Below are positions 6,074 through 6,300 of a DNA stretch of 6,300 nucleotides, piece by piece. The position numbers were made by a program, and so were the translations under genes. Numbering within the stretch: the first letter of the stretch is position 1; each line of letters begins with the position of its first letter. The stretch comes from an uncultured Burkholderiales bacterium (GTDB taxonomy: Bacteria > Pseudomonadota > Gammaproteobacteria > Burkholderiales > Burkholderiaceae_C): the NCBI GenBank assembly GCA_903856995.1, contig CAIODK010000229.1, positions 1 to 6,300 of the forward strand. Reading direction: 5' to 3'. The notes under the pieces are model-generated. The model was not told the DNA's origin, ran no database searches, and worked only from the letters and a program-made list of their open reading frames with translations.

Positions 6074-6300
6074 ATGTTTGATTTTGTCCGTCGCCACACC
6101 AGGATCATGCAGTTTTTACTGTTCTTGCTTATTTTTCCGTCCTTTGTTTTGTTCGGGCTTGAGGGCTATAGCCGCATGCGTGAAAAAGGGGCCGTGGTTG
6201 CGACCGTTAATGGAACAGATATCTTGCAACCTGATTTGGATAACGCGCACAAAGTGCAAGTCGATCGCATGCGTGCTGCCATGCCAAACTTGGATGCCAA
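6074..6300 (+). CDS. ppiD: SurA/PpiD-type membrane-anchored peptidyl-prolyl isomerase/chaperone, 3'-truncated by the window edge
   Basis: The first 75 codons of a periplasmic folding factor. The N-terminus MFDFVRRHTRIMQFLLFLLI begins with a short basic cytoplasmic tail. One hydrophobic helix follows (about residues 12-31), then a periplasmic segment with VVATVNGTDILQPDLDNAHK (41-60), matching the start of the SurA N-terminal-type chaperone domain in PpiD (E. coli: AAKVNGQEISRGQFENAF). Full-length proteins are about 620-640 residues, so the parvulin domain lies outside the window and its activity cannot be judged. The anchor is uncleaved in PpiD; the protein assists newly exported outer-membrane and periplasmic proteins at the Sec translocon. 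ATG at 6074 is preceded by a weak GAGA (6063-6066). Only 32 bp separate it from the terminator T-run, and no convincing promoter is visible there. Confidence 0.85.
   Translation, partial: MFDFVRRHTRIMQFLLFLLIFPSFVLFGLEGYSRMREKGAVVATVNGTDILQPDLDNAHKVQVDRMRAAMPNLDA

Noticed and set aside
1..6300. Defence system, CRISPR array, prophage or insertion sequence
   Set aside because: Every sizeable open stretch is accounted for by housekeeping or metabolic genes on one strand. No spaced direct repeats, terminal inverted repeats, transposase or phage-like frames were seen.

Overview
The window reads as an ordinary chromosomal segment of a betaproteobacterium, most likely Burkholderiales and Comamonadaceae-like (Limnohabitans/Rhodoferax type). 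This placement is inferred from the protein flavour, the moderately high GC with G/C-rich third positions, and the hupB - tRNA-Val - ppiD order that I associate with that group. I see no mobile element, CRISPR array, phage gene or compositional island. All recognisable genes lie on the + strand.

Bases 1-4362 hold a tightly packed run: the 3' five-sixths of dnaE (replicative DNA polymerase III alpha subunit, 5' end outside the window), pgsA (phosphatidylglycerophosphate synthase, 6 bp downstream) and a ten-helix EamA/DMT-family membrane protein whose ATG overlaps the pgsA stop (TAATG). After 16 bp follows a tartrate/D-malate dehydrogenase-type NAD-dependent decarboxylating enzyme (4379-5464). 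The spacing suggests one transcription unit, although the genes serve unrelated jobs: replication, phospholipid synthesis, transport and 2-hydroxyacid metabolism.

Bases 5465-5637 are the only sizeable non-coding stretch. It appears to hold the hupB promoter region and a leader of about 140 nt with several inverted repeats, some mutually exclusive. It ends in a strong Shine-Dalgarno sequence before a GTG-initiated HU gene (5638-5910). A complete tRNA-Val(UAC) with encoded CCA follows only 15 bp after the HU stop codon. A textbook intrinsic terminator at 6013-6041 closes the unit, so HU mRNA and tRNA-Val are probably made as one transcript.

The window ends inside a SurA/PpiD-type periplasmic folding factor gene (starts at 6074) that begins with a single membrane anchor.

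Nothing here is convincingly a new system. The part most worth a second look is the structured hupB leader together with the mRNA-tRNA joint transcript.
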